A stretch of DNA of 64,000 nucleotides. Origin: Pseudomonas botevensis (GTDB lineage: Bacteria > Pseudomonadota > Gammaproteobacteria > Pseudomonadales > Pseudomonadaceae). The stretch is from the NCBI RefSeq assembly GCF_019145475.1, contig NZ_JAHTKI010000023.1:19678-83677 (forward strand). The letters are read 5' to 3'. Under the pieces are notes generated by a model, which saw only the letters and a program-made list of their open reading frames with translations, did not search any database and was not told the origin of the DNA. The position numbers were made by a program, and so were the translations under genes. Positions 43,079 through 51,675 of the stretch are shown in pieces (position 1 is the first letter of the stretch; every line of letters begins with the position of its first letter).

Positions 43079-43702
43079 ATGTGTGGACGTTATGCCCTGT
43101 TTCGCTGGAACCGCGACTTCGCGGCCCTGCCAGGTTTTCCCGCCGATCAGCAGGCGCAGTGGAACATTTCCCCCAACGATTCGGTGCTGATACTGCGCGC
43201 CGAGCCTGACGGCCCGCGCTCGCTGGCCCGCGCCCGTTGGGGGCTGACGCCGCCGTGGCTGACTGACCTGTCCCGCACGCCGGCCCATGCCCGGGCCGAA
43301 ACCGTTGCCGAACAACCGATGTTTCGCGAGGCCTTGCGCCTGCGTCGCTGCCTGCTGCCAGCCAACGGCTTCTACGAATGGCGCGGCACGGCGCGCAAGC
43401 GCCCGTACTGGCTGACACCGGGGGAGGGCTCCTCGCTGTTTTTCGCGGCGATCTGGGAGGCGTATCCGGTGCAGGAACAGGTCTGGCTGAGTACGGCGGT
43501 CATCACCCAGCCGGCGGCCAGTCAACGCCGGCCGCTGATTCTCGATGAGGCGGGGCAGGCGGCATGGCTCGATCCGCAGACGCCGCTGCATGCCTTGCAC
43601 GCGTTGCTGGCCAGTGAGCCAGTCGCGTTGCGTGAGCGAGTGTTGGCGAATCTGGTGAATGATCCGAAATTGAATGGGCCGGAGTGTCTGACCCCGGCCT
43701 AG
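43079..43702 (+). CDS. SRAP (YedK/HMCES) family protein with degenerate active site
   Basis: 207 residues, starting 'MCGRYALF' so Cys2 becomes the N-terminal nucleophile after Met removal. 'WGLTPPWL' (~54-61) and 'PANGFYEW' (~96-103, Glu) are intact. Two usual elements are not: the 'NARxET' segment reads 'AHARAET', and the 'HxRMPxIL' block with the catalytic His is shortened to 'ASQRRPLILDEA'. YedK/HMCES form a thiazolidine crosslink with abasic sites in ssDNA. This homologue may still crosslink through Cys2 but could be impaired in reversal. No frameshift is visible. Confidence 0.85.
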   Translation: MCGRYALFRWNRDFAALPGFPADQQAQWNISPNDSVLILRAEPDGPRSLARARWGLTPPWLTDLSRTPAHARAETVAEQPMFREALRLRRCLLPANGFYEWRGTARKRPYWLTPGEGSSLFFAAIWEAYPVQEQVWLSTAVITQPAASQRRPLILDEAGQAAWLDPQTPLHALHALLASEPVALRERVLANLVNDPKLNGPECLTPA

Positions 43703-43713
43703 CGCTCTCGATC

Positions 43714-43903
43714 AAAAGCCCCCTCACGCTAACCCTCTCCCGGAGGGAGAGGGGACCGATTGTGCGATGTTCCAGAAATACGCCGACCTGAACGCATAGC
43801 ACCGAATCCATAATCGACTGGTTTTTTTCAGGTCGATGGATGACGCAAGACAACGCGGTCAGTCCCCTCTCCCTTGGGGAGAGGGCTAGGGTGAGGGGCT
43901 TTT
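43714..43903. repeat. MITE-like element with terminal inverted repeats
   Basis: 190 bp flanked by ~27-bp inverted repeats (AAAAGCCCCTCAC.CTA.CCCTCTCCC at both ends in opposite orientation), with further inner symmetry. It has no coding capacity. The 'CCCTCACCCTAACCCTCTCCC' type repeat is widespread in Pseudomonas and Xanthomonas genomes. It lies between convergent genes. Confidence 0.75.
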
Positions 43904-43913
43904 GCTCTTGCTC

Positions 43914-46055
43914 TCAAACCTTGAACTGATTGATCAACCGCCGCTGCTGCTCCGCCAGTTTGGTCAGGTCCGCACTCGCCGAACTCGACTCATCCGCGCC
44001 ACCCGCCACCTCGTTCGCCACCTGACCGATGTTGATCACATTACGGTTGATGTCATCGGCCACCGCGCTCTGTTCCTCGGCGGCGCTGGCGATCTGGGTG
44101 TTCATGTCGTTGATCACCGACACCGCCTGAGTAATGGTTTCCAGCGCCTCGGCAGCCTTGGCCGCGTGCTGCACGCTTTCGTCGGTGCGGTTCTGGCTGT
44201 CTTCCATGACCCGCACCACGTCGCGCGTGCCCTGTTGCAGTTGCTGGATCATGCTCTGGATTTCTTCGGTGGCCTTCTGGGTTTTCTGCGCCAGGTTGCG
44301 CACTTCATCGGCCACTACCGCGAAACCGCGACCCTGTTCACCGGCCCGGGCCGCTTCGATCGCCGCGTTCAGCGCCAGCAGGTTGGTCTGTTCGGCGATC
44401 CCGCGAATGGCGGTCAGGATCGCGTTGATGTTCTCGCTGTCCTTGGCCAGGGTCTGGACCACGTCCACGGCCTTGCTGATTTCCACTGCCAGAACGCCGA
44501 TCGAGTTTGAAGTGTCGCGGACGATCTGCATGCCCTGGCTCGCCGCCTGATCCGCATGGCTGGCGGCTTGCGCGGCCTGGGTCGCGTTGCGCGCCACGTC
44601 CTGCGCAGTCGCCGTCATTTCCTGCACGGCGGTGGCGACCTGATCGATCTCGGCCATCTGTTTCTGCACGCCGATGTTGGTGCGGATCGCGATGTCGGCG
44701 GTGTGTTCCGAGGAGTCGCTGACGCTCTGCACCGACGTCACCACCTGGGTGATCATCGCCTGCAACTTGGCCAGGAAGGTGTTGAAGCCCTTGGCGATCG
44801 AACCCAGCTCATCGCTGCGGTCGCTGCTCAGGCGACGGGTCAGGTCGCCTTCGCCCTGGGCGATGTCGTCGAGCATGGTGACCATTTGTTTCAGCGGTCG
44901 GGCGATGCCGTGGCCGACCAGCCAGATCACCAGCAAGCCGAGCGCGGCGATGAGCAGGCCGACCATGGCCATGCCAAAGGTGTCGGATTTGCGTTGCGCG
45001 TCGAGGTCGCCCTGGAGCTTTTGCAGGTCGGCCATTACGGCGTTGAGCGGCAGTTGCAGCATCAGGGTCCAGCGCGCGTCGGTCTGGCCGATGCCGAACG
45101 GTAGATACAACTCGATGCGGCCCTGCTCTTTATTGACGGTGTAGGTGACTTCGCCACGCTTGAGATTGGCCATGTTGGCAATCTGCTGGGCGTCGAGGAT
45201 ATCGCTGACTTTTTCGCCGAATTTGCTTGGGTCCTTGGTGTAGGCGACGATCCGCCCGTTACCGCCGATCAACGCCATCTGGCCGGCGCCGCCGTAGAGT
45301 TTCTGGTTCGCGCCCAGAAGCATTTCCTGGATGAAGTTCACCGACAGGTCGGCGCCGACGATGCCCTGGAACGCGCCGTTGAGCATGATCGGTTCAATAA
45401 AGGAGGCGAGCATGACGATTTTGTCGCCGACCTTGTACGGCGCCGGATCGATCACGCAGGATTTTTTGGTTTCCTTGGAACACAGGTAGTACTCGCTGGC
45501 GCGCACGCCGGTGGACAGGACTTTCTGGTCGTCGACGTCCACCAGTTTGTCCAGGCCCAGGGTGCCGTCGTCATTGCGGAACCACCATGGCAGGAAACGC
45601 CCGTTGCTGGCGTCGATGCCGACCACTTTGGTGCCGACGTAGGCGGCGTCGTTGTGATCCAGTGCGTCCTTTTCCCAGCCGATGTAGGTGCCGAGGATTT
45701 TCGGGTTCTTCTCGACGTTTTCCTTGATCAGACTGATCAGTTGCTCGCGGCTGACGGTGAGTTTCGGCTGACCCTCGACGCCCGGTGTGCCGAGCAGGGC
45801 ATTGACCCGCACCAGTCCGCCGGCAATCAGCAGTGGTGCCTCCAGCTCGCGCTGGATCTGGCTGACCTGGGTCTGCGCCAGCGATGTCAGGCGCTGCTCG
45901 ATGACCTGCTCGAACTGATCCTGGGTTCGTTGCTGAACCATGTCTTGCGTGCGGGCGCCGGAGAACAGCGCATACAGCACCAGCGCGGCGACCACGCTGA
46001 GTACGATGGCGCCGGCCAGGGCGGCTACGGAAAACTGGATCGACTTGAATTTCAT
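43914..46055 (-). CDS. Methyl-accepting chemotaxis protein, dCache-like sensor
   Basis: 713 residues from ATG 46055. TM1 'VAALAGAIVLSVVAALVLYALF' (~9-30). A ~330-residue periplasmic domain has dCache features, 'LGTYIGWEKDALDHNDAAYVGT' and 'GRFLPWWFRNDDGTLGLDKLVD' then 'EPIMLNGAFQGIVGADLSVNFIQ'. TM2 is 'GMAMVGLLIAALGLLVIWLVG', then HAMP and a signalling domain with 'AIEAARAGEQGRGFAVVADEVRNLAQ'. Position corresponds to PA4633 of PAO1 as I recall. A TlpQ/McpU-like amine or polyamine ligand is conceivable but not shown. No C-terminal pentapeptide. Confidence 0.9.
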   Translation of the reverse strand: MKFKSIQFSVAALAGAIVLSVVAALVLYALFSGARTQDMVQQRTQDQFEQVIEQRLTSLAQTQVSQIQRELEAPLLIAGGLVRVNALLGTPGVEGQPKLTVSREQLISLIKENVEKNPKILGTYIGWEKDALDHNDAAYVGTKVVGIDASNGRFLPWWFRNDDGTLGLDKLVDVDDQKVLSTGVRASEYYLCSKETKKSCVIDPAPYKVGDKIVMLASFIEPIMLNGAFQGIVGADLSVNFIQEMLLGANQKLYGGAGQMALIGGNGRIVAYTKDPSKFGEKVSDILDAQQIANMANLKRGEVTYTVNKEQGRIELYLPFGIGQTDARWTLMLQLPLNAVMADLQKLQGDLDAQRKSDTFGMAMVGLLIAALGLLVIWLVGHGIARPLKQMVTMLDDIAQGEGDLTRRLSSDRSDELGSIAKGFNTFLAKLQAMITQVVTSVQSVSDSSEHTADIAIRTNIGVQKQMAEIDQVATAVQEMTATAQDVARNATQAAQAASHADQAASQGMQIVRDTSNSIGVLAVEISKAVDVVQTLAKDSENINAILTAIRGIAEQTNLLALNAAIEAARAGEQGRGFAVVADEVRNLAQKTQKATEEIQSMIQQLQQGTRDVVRVMEDSQNRTDESVQHAAKAAEALETITQAVSVINDMNTQIASAAEEQSAVADDINRNVINIGQVANEVAGGADESSSASADLTKLAEQQRRLINQFKV

Positions 46056-46319
46056 GAGGGCTCCGCACGCGAGAGGACGTCTGCGCTGTTGTATCGGCAG
46101 CAGGCATTGCGCCATGAGTCAGGCCGGATGCCATTGCGCAGAAATGTCGCAAATGGATCGGTGTGCGACGCAGTTGCCGCGTGGCTCGCAGGTGTCTGTG
46201 AAATTTTTCCTACAGGGTGGGCGGGCAGTTTCTGAAAGTGCGTGCAACACGTCCGTTGTATCTGGCGCGGATACATTTACCCGCCTAGGATACGCGGCAG
46301 GTTTTCAGGGAGCTTTTGA

Positions 46320-47138
46320 ATGAACAAGACATTGGTTGTAGGTGCGCTGAGCGCAGCGCTGTTGCTGGCCGGCTGCCAGTCGGTCAACACCACCAGCGGC
46401 GGTGCCGTGGGCGTGGAACGCAAGCAGTACATGTCCAGCCTGCTGTCCTCGCAAGAGGTCGACCAGATGTACGCCCAGTCCTATCAGAAGACCGTGGGCG
46501 AGGCGTCGAGCAAGGGTGTGCTGGACAAGTCCAGCAACGAGGCCAAGCGGGTTCAGGCCATTGCCAACCGCCTGATCGCCCAGACGCCGAATTTCCGTCC
46601 GGATGCGGCGCAGTGGAAATGGGAAGTCAATCTGATCAAGAGCGATGAACTCAACGCCAACTGCGGTCCTGGCGGCAAGATCATTTTCTACACCGGGCTG
46701 ATCGACAGCCTGAAACTCACCGACGATGAAATCGCTGCGGTCATGGGCCATGAAATCGCCCACGCCCTGCGCGAGCACGGTCGTGAAGCGATGTCCAAGG
46801 CCTATGGCATCGAAATGGCCAAGCAGGGCGCCGGTGCGTTGCTGGGGCTGGGCCAGGACAGCATGGCGCTGGCCGACACCGTGGCCCAATACGGCATGAC
46901 GTTGCCCAACAGCCGGGCCAACGAAAACGAAGCCGACCTGATCGGCCTGGAACTGGCCGCCCGCGCCGGGTACAACCCGAATGCGGCAATCACGCTGTGG
47001 AACAAGATGAGCAAGGCTTCCGAGGGTTCGCCACCGGAATTCATGAGCACTCACCCGGCGTCGTCCAGTCGTATCGCATCGTTGGAAGCGGCAATTCCGA
47101 AGGTCATGCCGCTGTACGAAAAAGCACCGAAGTCCTGA
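46320..47138 (+). CDS. M48-family zinc metalloprotease lipoprotein (LoiP-like)
   Basis: 272 residues. Lipobox 'ALLLAGCQS' (Cys19). HExxH motif 'VMGHEIAHALREHGREAMSK' (~143-160), with the third zinc ligand Glu in 'NSRANENEADLIGLELAARAGY' (~197-218). The mature enzyme is a periplasmic or outer-membrane-attached housekeeping protease similar to E. coli LoiP/YggG. It is convergent with the Mn exporter gene; divergent upstream is the chemoreceptor. Confidence 0.9.
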   Translation: MNKTLVVGALSAALLLAGCQSVNTTSGGAVGVERKQYMSSLLSSQEVDQMYAQSYQKTVGEASSKGVLDKSSNEAKRVQAIANRLIAQTPNFRPDAAQWKWEVNLIKSDELNANCGPGGKIIFYTGLIDSLKLTDDEIAAVMGHEIAHALREHGREAMSKAYGIEMAKQGAGALLGLGQDSMALADTVAQYGMTLPNSRANENEADLIGLELAARAGYNPNAAITLWNKMSKASEGSPPEFMSTHPASSSRIASLEAAIPKVMPLYEKAPKS

Positions 47139-47163
47139 GGGATTTTCAGCGAGGCTGATGGCC

Positions 47164-47226
47164 TCTTCGCGAGCAAGCCTGTTCCCCCATTGGTTAGCCG
47201 TAAATCGGTGGGGCTTGCTCGCGAAG
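47164..47226. repeat. REP palindrome
   Basis: CTTCGCGAGCAAGCC / GGCTTGCTCGCGAAG, perfect 15-bp arms around a ~33-nt centre, between convergent genes. Same family as the element at 33491. Confidence 0.8.
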
Positions 47227-47257
47227 AACGATAACGCGGTGTTACCGGGTTATCGCG

Positions 47258-47842
47258 TCAAACCCAGCCACTGCTCTGCATCGCCTTGTACACCGCAACA
47301 ACCGCCAGAATCATGAACGCCGAAGCCGCGAGGCGACGGATCAGGGTCAGCGGCAGTTTCTCCGCCGCGAAGTTACCGGCCAGTACCACCGGAACGTTGG
47401 CAATCAGCATGCCGGCGGTGGTGCCGATGATCACCAGCCACAATTCCGGATATTGCGCGGCGAGCATCACCGTGGCGATCTGGGTCTTGTCACCGATTTC
47501 CGCGAGGAAGAACGCAATCAGCGTGGTCAGGAACGGTCCGAACTTGCGGGCGGTGCTGGCTTCGTCATCGTCCATTTTGTCCGGGACCAGGGTCCACAGC
47601 GCCGTGGCGGCGAAGCTGGCGGCGAGAATCCAGTGCAGGACCGCGTCGGAGAAGAAGCTGCCGAACCAGGCGCCGACCGCACCGGCTGCCGCGTGGTTGG
47701 CCAGGGTCGCAGCGACGATACCGGCAATGATCGGCCAGGGTTTGCGAAAGCGAGCGGCGAGAATCAGCGCGAGCAGTTGCGTCTTGTCGCCGATTTCGGC
47801 CAAGGCAACGATTGCGGTGGGAACGAGTAACGAGTCCAGCAT
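47258..47842 (-). CDS. TMEM165/GDT1-family manganese exporter (MneA-like)
   Basis: 194 residues, six hydrophobic helices in two inverted halves, each with the family motif ExGDKT: 'VALAEIGDKTQLLALILAARF' (~13-33) and 'FFLAEIGDKTQIATVMLAAQY' (~111-131). UPF0016/GDT1 proteins export Mn2+ (or Ca2+/Mn2+ in eukaryotes). The long 5' leader holds a yybP-ykoY Mn2+ riboswitch, which strongly supports Mn export. ATG 47842 with AGGA at 7 nt. Confidence 0.93.
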   Translation of the reverse strand: MLDSLLVPTAIVALAEIGDKTQLLALILAARFRKPWPIIAGIVAATLANHAAAGAVGAWFGSFFSDAVLHWILAASFAATALWTLVPDKMDDDEASTARKFGPFLTTLIAFFLAEIGDKTQIATVMLAAQYPELWLVIIGTTAGMLIANVPVVLAGNFAAEKLPLTLIRRLAASAFMILAVVAVYKAMQSSGWV

Positions 47843-47872
47843 CAGGATTTCCTAAGGGGCGGGTCGACACGG

Positions 47873-47921
47873 CTATGACACGTACAGCCTTCCCGCCCCG
47901 GGTAAGGTGTGCGTGTCATAG
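47873..47921 (-). promoter_or_regulatory. Expression-platform hairpin of the Mn riboswitch
   Basis: A perfect 10-bp outer stem, CTATGACACG / CGTGTCATAG, with inner CCTT.CCC / GGGAAGG pairing. The segment GGGGCGGG of its loop (minus strand of 47892-47899) is also complementary to CCCGCCCC just before the ribosome-binding site (minus strand of 47856-47863). This suggests mutually exclusive folds that expose or mask the site AGGA (47850-47853). Confidence 0.5.
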
Positions 47922-48044
47922 GTCTTGTCAAACCCTGCGATCCGTCTGCTGCGGACGCTTGGGTCGCATACGCCATGATCTGAGGATCAAGTATGTTGAC
48001 GTATGCCGGACGAGCTTGGCGCTCGTGGGAGACTACTCCCCTAG
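47920..48044 (-). ncRNA. yybP-ykoY manganese riboswitch aptamer
   Basis: Conserved pieces in order on the minus strand: GGGGAGTAG (48041-48033) near the 5' end; a variable stem; ACATACT (47996-47990); another stem with CGGATC-type pairing; and the closing CAAGACC (47927-47921). These match the yybP-ykoY core, in which Mn2+ bridges two internal loops. It lies in the 251-nt space between rsmC and the GDT1-family exporter and reads into the exporter. Confidence 0.88.
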
Positions 48045-48093
48045 GACGGAGCGGATTCTGCCTTCGCCAATCCGATAGAGCAAGTACAAATTT

Positions 48094-49092
48094 CTAGCCG
48101 CGTTTGGCCCGATAAATCCGGAAGCCATTGCCCTCGGCCTTGATCGCACACACGCCCAAGTGCTCTTCGATCAACGGCTGGTACTTCAGAAAACTGTTCG
48201 CCACCAGGCGCAGTTCGCCACCGTTTTTCAGATGTTTGGCCGCTTTTCGCAGCAAGTTCTCGGTGGCGACATAGTTGGTGTGAACGCCGGTATGGAACGG
48301 CGGATTGCTCAGAATCGCGTTCAAACCCATCGGGGCGGCATCGATCCCGTCGCCGGTCAGGACCTCGGCTTCCAGACCATTGGCAGCCAGGGTCAGGTGA
48401 CTGCTGGCGGTAGCGAACGCATCGACGTCGAGCATCGTCACCTGCGTCTCGGGATAGCGACGTTTGATCGCCGCGCCCAATACACCGGCGCCACAGCCGA
48501 AATCCAGCAGATGCCCACCCGGCAGTTTGTCCAGATGCTCCAGCAGCAGGGCGCTGCCGCGATCCAGGCGACCGTGGCTGAACACGCCCGGCAGGCTGAC
48601 GACCTTCAACGGGCCTTCGGCCAGCGGCAGTTCGTAGGTCTGTGCCAGGCTTTCCAGCGGTTTGGCCTGCGGTGCGTCGGCCACGGTGACTTGCCACAAC
48701 TGGCAATGCCGGGCGCTGTCGAGCTTGCGCGGCTTGCCGAAGGGGTTGAGCTGTTTGGACGCGCCTTCGATGCCGCTGCGTTTTTCCCCGACCAGAAACA
48801 CCTCGCGCCCGGCCAGGCGCGCGGCCACGGCGTTGAGCAGGTAATCGGTCAAGTCTTTGGATTTGGGCAGGAACACCACGGCGCTGTCGAATTCGCGCTC
48901 CGGGACATTCACGCCGAAGTGGCTGCGTCCGGCGAAACGCGCATCGAGCGCGGCTTGATCGCCGGCGTGCCAGCACCAGCCTAACGCGTTGGGCAGGCGC
49001 CCGAGCAAATCGTCGGCGGGCAAACCGGCCAACAACAGCGGCCCCTGGAATAACTCGGCCTGACGAAGCAGTACTTCACTGCGCGGATCCAT
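48094..49092 (-). CDS. rsmC: 16S rRNA (guanine-N2)-methyltransferase RsmC
   Basis: 332 residues with two class I methyltransferase-like halves: a degenerate N-terminal one and a catalytic C-terminal one. 'HLLDFGCGAGVLGAAIKRRYPETQVTMLDVDAFAT' (~193-227) is the SAM site, and 'AILSNPPFHTGVHTNY' (~260-275) the NPPFH motif that holds the target guanine N2. It modifies G1207 of 16S rRNA. RlmG is a close relative, but length and motif spacing fit RsmC. ATG 49092. Confidence 0.88.
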   Translation of the reverse strand: MDPRSEVLLRQAELFQGPLLLAGLPADDLLGRLPNALGWCWHAGDQAALDARFAGRSHFGVNVPEREFDSAVVFLPKSKDLTDYLLNAVAARLAGREVFLVGEKRSGIEGASKQLNPFGKPRKLDSARHCQLWQVTVADAPQAKPLESLAQTYELPLAEGPLKVVSLPGVFSHGRLDRGSALLLEHLDKLPGGHLLDFGCGAGVLGAAIKRRYPETQVTMLDVDAFATASSHLTLAANGLEAEVLTGDGIDAAPMGLNAILSNPPFHTGVHTNYVATENLLRKAAKHLKNGGELRLVANSFLKYQPLIEEHLGVCAIKAEGNGFRIYRAKRG

Positions 49093-49125
49093 AACTGCTC
49101 CCGTGAAAAAAAGTGCCGCAGTTTA

Positions 49126-50091
49126 TCAACTGACGACCCGCAGCGCCTTACCGCTGAAGAAGGCCTGGGCGTTTTCGCGCAATTGCCCCACGATCCGTTG
49201 CCGGGCCTCGCGGCTGCCCCAGGCGTTGTGCGGAGTGACGATCAGGCGCGGGATGTCGGCGGCCAGCAGCGGATTGCCATGGTTGGGCGGCTCCACGCTC
49301 AGCACATCGGTGGCAGCGCCGCCGAGATGCCCGTTGCGCAAGGCATCGGCCAGCGCCTGTTCGTCGATCAGGCCGCCACGGGCGGTGTTGACCACCAGGG
49401 CGCCGGGTTTCATCGATGCCAGCTCGCGGGCGCCGATGAAGTGTCGGGTGTGTTCGTTGAGCGGGCAGTGCAGGGTGAGAGCGTCGATCTGTGGCAGCAG
49501 TTCCTCCAGCGGCAGACGATCCGCGCGGGCAGGGCGACCGGGAATCTGCCCCAGCAACACGCGCATCCCGAACGCTTCAGCCAGGCGCGCCACCGCGCCG
49601 CCGAGTTCGCCGTGGCCGAGCAGACCCAGGGTTTTGCCCTCCAGTTCGATGATCGGGTAGTCCAGCAGGCAGAACTGTTTCGCCTGCTGCCAGCGACCTT
49701 CGCCGACGGCTTTCTGGTAGTCGGCCAGGCGGGTGGCGAGGTTGAGCAGGAGCATGATCGTGTGCTGCGCCACCGACGGTGTGCCGTAACCCTGGCAGTT
49801 GCACACGGTGATGCCGCGTTCGCGGGCGGCGGCCAGGTCGACGTTGTTGGTGCCGGTGGCGGTGATCAGGATCAGTTGCAGATCCGGGTTGGCGGCCATG
49901 GCGGCGGCGTCGATCAGGATCTTGTTGGTGATCGCCACCGTGGCGCCTTGCAGGCGTTCGGCGACTTGTTCGGGCAAGGTCTGGGCGAACAGTTGCAGAT
50001 CGCTGAAGCATTCGCGCAAGGGACTCAGGTCGAGATCTCCCAGATCCAGCGAGGGATGATCAAGAAATACGGCGCGGCGAGCGTTCGTCAT
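49126..50091 (-). CDS. hprA: D-2-hydroxyacid dehydrogenase (hydroxypyruvate/glyoxylate reductase type)
   Basis: 321 residues from ATG 50091. 'TATGTNNVDLAAARERGITVCNCQGYGTPSVAQHTIMLLLNLA' (~73-115) and the NAD loop 'GKTLGLLGHGELGGAVARLAEAFGMRVLL' (in ~143-172). The catalytic Arg is in 'VVNTARGGLIDEQAL' (~230), the Glu in 'DVLSVEPPNHGNPLL' and the His in 'LIVTPHNAWGSREAR' (~284). PAO1 has hprA at this place. It reduces hydroxypyruvate or glyoxylate with NAD(P)H. It is divergent from the LysE gene. Confidence 0.88.
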   Translation of the reverse strand: MTNARRAVFLDHPSLDLGDLDLSPLRECFSDLQLFAQTLPEQVAERLQGATVAITNKILIDAAAMAANPDLQLILITATGTNNVDLAAARERGITVCNCQGYGTPSVAQHTIMLLLNLATRLADYQKAVGEGRWQQAKQFCLLDYPIIELEGKTLGLLGHGELGGAVARLAEAFGMRVLLGQIPGRPARADRLPLEELLPQIDALTLHCPLNEHTRHFIGARELASMKPGALVVNTARGGLIDEQALADALRNGHLGGAATDVLSVEPPNHGNPLLAADIPRLIVTPHNAWGSREARQRIVGQLRENAQAFFSGKALRVVS

Positions 50092-50181
50092 CAACTGTAC
50101 CTTTTGTGCTTTGAGCGGAGGGCGTACTCTGCCGAGCCTAACAGATGAAACAAATCGTTACGCCTTTGTAAGGGAGCCCTC

Positions 50182-50811
50182 ATGTACTGGACCGAGTTCT
50201 TGACCGTTGCACTGATCCATCTGCTGGCTGTCGCCAGTCCCGGCCCGGACTTCGCCGTGGTGGTGCGCGAAAGTGTGACCCACGGTCGGCGCGCCGGCAC
50301 CTGGACGGCGCTGGGTGTGGGCACGGCGATTTTCCTGCATGTCGGCTATTCGTTGCTCGGCATCGGCCTGATCGTGTCGCAGTCGATTGTGCTGTTCAAT
50401 GCCTTGAAGTGGGCCGCTGCCGCCTATCTGCTGTACATCGGCTTCAAGGCCCTGCGCGCGCAACCGGCGAAAACCGTGACCGACGACTTGCACAAGGAGG
50501 CTGGCGAACGCACCGCCCGTGGCGCATTCACCTCAGGTTTCGTGACCAACGGCCTGAACCCGAAAGCGACGCTGTTCTTCCTGTCGCTGTTCACCGTGGT
50601 GATCAATCCGCACACGCCGCTGGCGGTACAGGCCGGTTACGGGATCTACCTGGCGGCGGCGACTGCCACCTGGTTCTGCCTGGTGGCGATGCTGTTCAGC
50701 CAGCAGCGCGTGCGCGCCGGTTTCGCCCGCATGGGCCACTGGTTCGACCGCACCATGGGGGCGGTACTGATCGCCATCGGGGTGAAACTCGCGTTCACCG
50801 AGATGCATTGA
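50182..50811 (+). CDS. LysE/RhtB-family amino-acid exporter
   Basis: 209 residues, about six TM helices. 'FLTVALIHLLAVASPGPDFAVVVRESVTHGRRAGTWTALGVGTAIFLHVGYSLLG' (~5-60) is the LysE/RhtB signature with the conserved SPGPD. A charged linker 'TVTDDLHKEAGERTARGAFTSGFVTNGLNPKATLFFLSLFT' is followed by three further helices. It exports an amino acid or analogue; the substrate is not predictable. AAGGGAGC precedes the ATG. The AraC gene is convergent, 4 nt away. Confidence 0.9.
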   Translation: MYWTEFLTVALIHLLAVASPGPDFAVVVRESVTHGRRAGTWTALGVGTAIFLHVGYSLLGIGLIVSQSIVLFNALKWAAAAYLLYIGFKALRAQPAKTVTDDLHKEAGERTARGAFTSGFVTNGLNPKATLFFLSLFTVVINPHTPLAVQAGYGIYLAAATATWFCLVAMLFSQQRVRAGFARMGHWFDRTMGAVLIAIGVKLAFTEMH

Positions 50812-50815
50812 TCGG

Positions 50816-51580
50816 CTAAACCAGCTCGCTGAGTTTGTTCAGGGTGTTCAGATAGTCCCGGGGATTCTCCCCGAGCAAGCGGCGAAACATCGCGCTGAAC
50901 GCCCGCGCGCTGCCGTACCCCAAATCTCCCGCCACGCGCTGCACGCTGTCCCCGGCGAGCAGGCGTGGCAGGGCTTCCATCAGGCGCAGTTGCTGGCGCC
51001 AGGCATTGAAATTCATCTGCAACTGCTGCTGGAACAGTCGCGCCAGGGTGCGTGAGCTGGCGCCGACCTGCTGCGCCCAGTCTTCCAGGGTATTGGGGTG
51101 ATCCGGCGTGCGCAGCAACGCCAGGCAGATGTTCTGCAAGCGCCGGTCGGTGGGCATCGGTATGTGCAGCGGCAGGTTTTCCAGGCTGGCGAGTTCTTCC
51201 AGCATCAATTGCTGGATCAGCGGATTGTCGGCGTGGGGCGGGCCTTGCACCGCACGCAGGATCAGCTCGCGCAGCAAAGGCGTCACCGCCAGCACGCAAC
51301 AGTGCTGGAGGCTGGCGGGCGACAGATGCGCGGCGATGAACAGCGAACGCATCTGCACATCGCCGGACATGAAAATCTCGTGCGCCACCTCCGGTGGAAT
51401 CCACACCGCGCGACTCGGCGGAATCACCCATGCCCCTTGTGCGGTGACCACCCGCATCACTCCGCTGGCGGCATACAGCAACTGCGCTTCACGGTGCAGG
51501 TGCAGCGGCTGGTGTGCGCCGTCCAGATAATCCCGAGGGTAGGCGCTCACCGGGCCGTGGTCGAAATGGCTGATCAACAT
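50816..51580 (-). CDS. AraC-family transcriptional regulator
   Basis: 254 residues from ATG 51580; an earlier in-frame start at 51646 would add 22 residues. The N-terminal cupin 'HLHREAQLLYAASGVMRVVTAQGAWVIPPSRAVWIPPEVAHEI' (~28-70) resembles AraC_binding_6-type sensors. The C-terminal double HTH contains 'LEDWAQQVGASSRTLARLFQQQLQMNFNAWRQQLRLMEAL' and 'VQRVAGDLGYGSARAFSAMFRRLLGENPRDYL'. It is divergent from the MFS gene and probably controls it through the 95-bp intergenic space. Confidence 0.9.
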   Translation of the reverse strand: MLISHFDHGPVSAYPRDYLDGAHQPLHLHREAQLLYAASGVMRVVTAQGAWVIPPSRAVWIPPEVAHEIFMSGDVQMRSLFIAAHLSPASLQHCCVLAVTPLLRELILRAVQGPPHADNPLIQQLMLEELASLENLPLHIPMPTDRRLQNICLALLRTPDHPNTLEDWAQQVGASSRTLARLFQQQLQMNFNAWRQQLRLMEALPRLLAGDSVQRVAGDLGYGSARAFSAMFRRLLGENPRDYLNTLNKLSELV

Positions 51581-51675
51581 GTCTGATTTGATGACTCGGA
51601 TGGCAGGAATGCGCTTTTTCGCCAACTTAGCATAAGCCACTGACAACCACCGATAACTCTATAAAGCGTGCCGCG

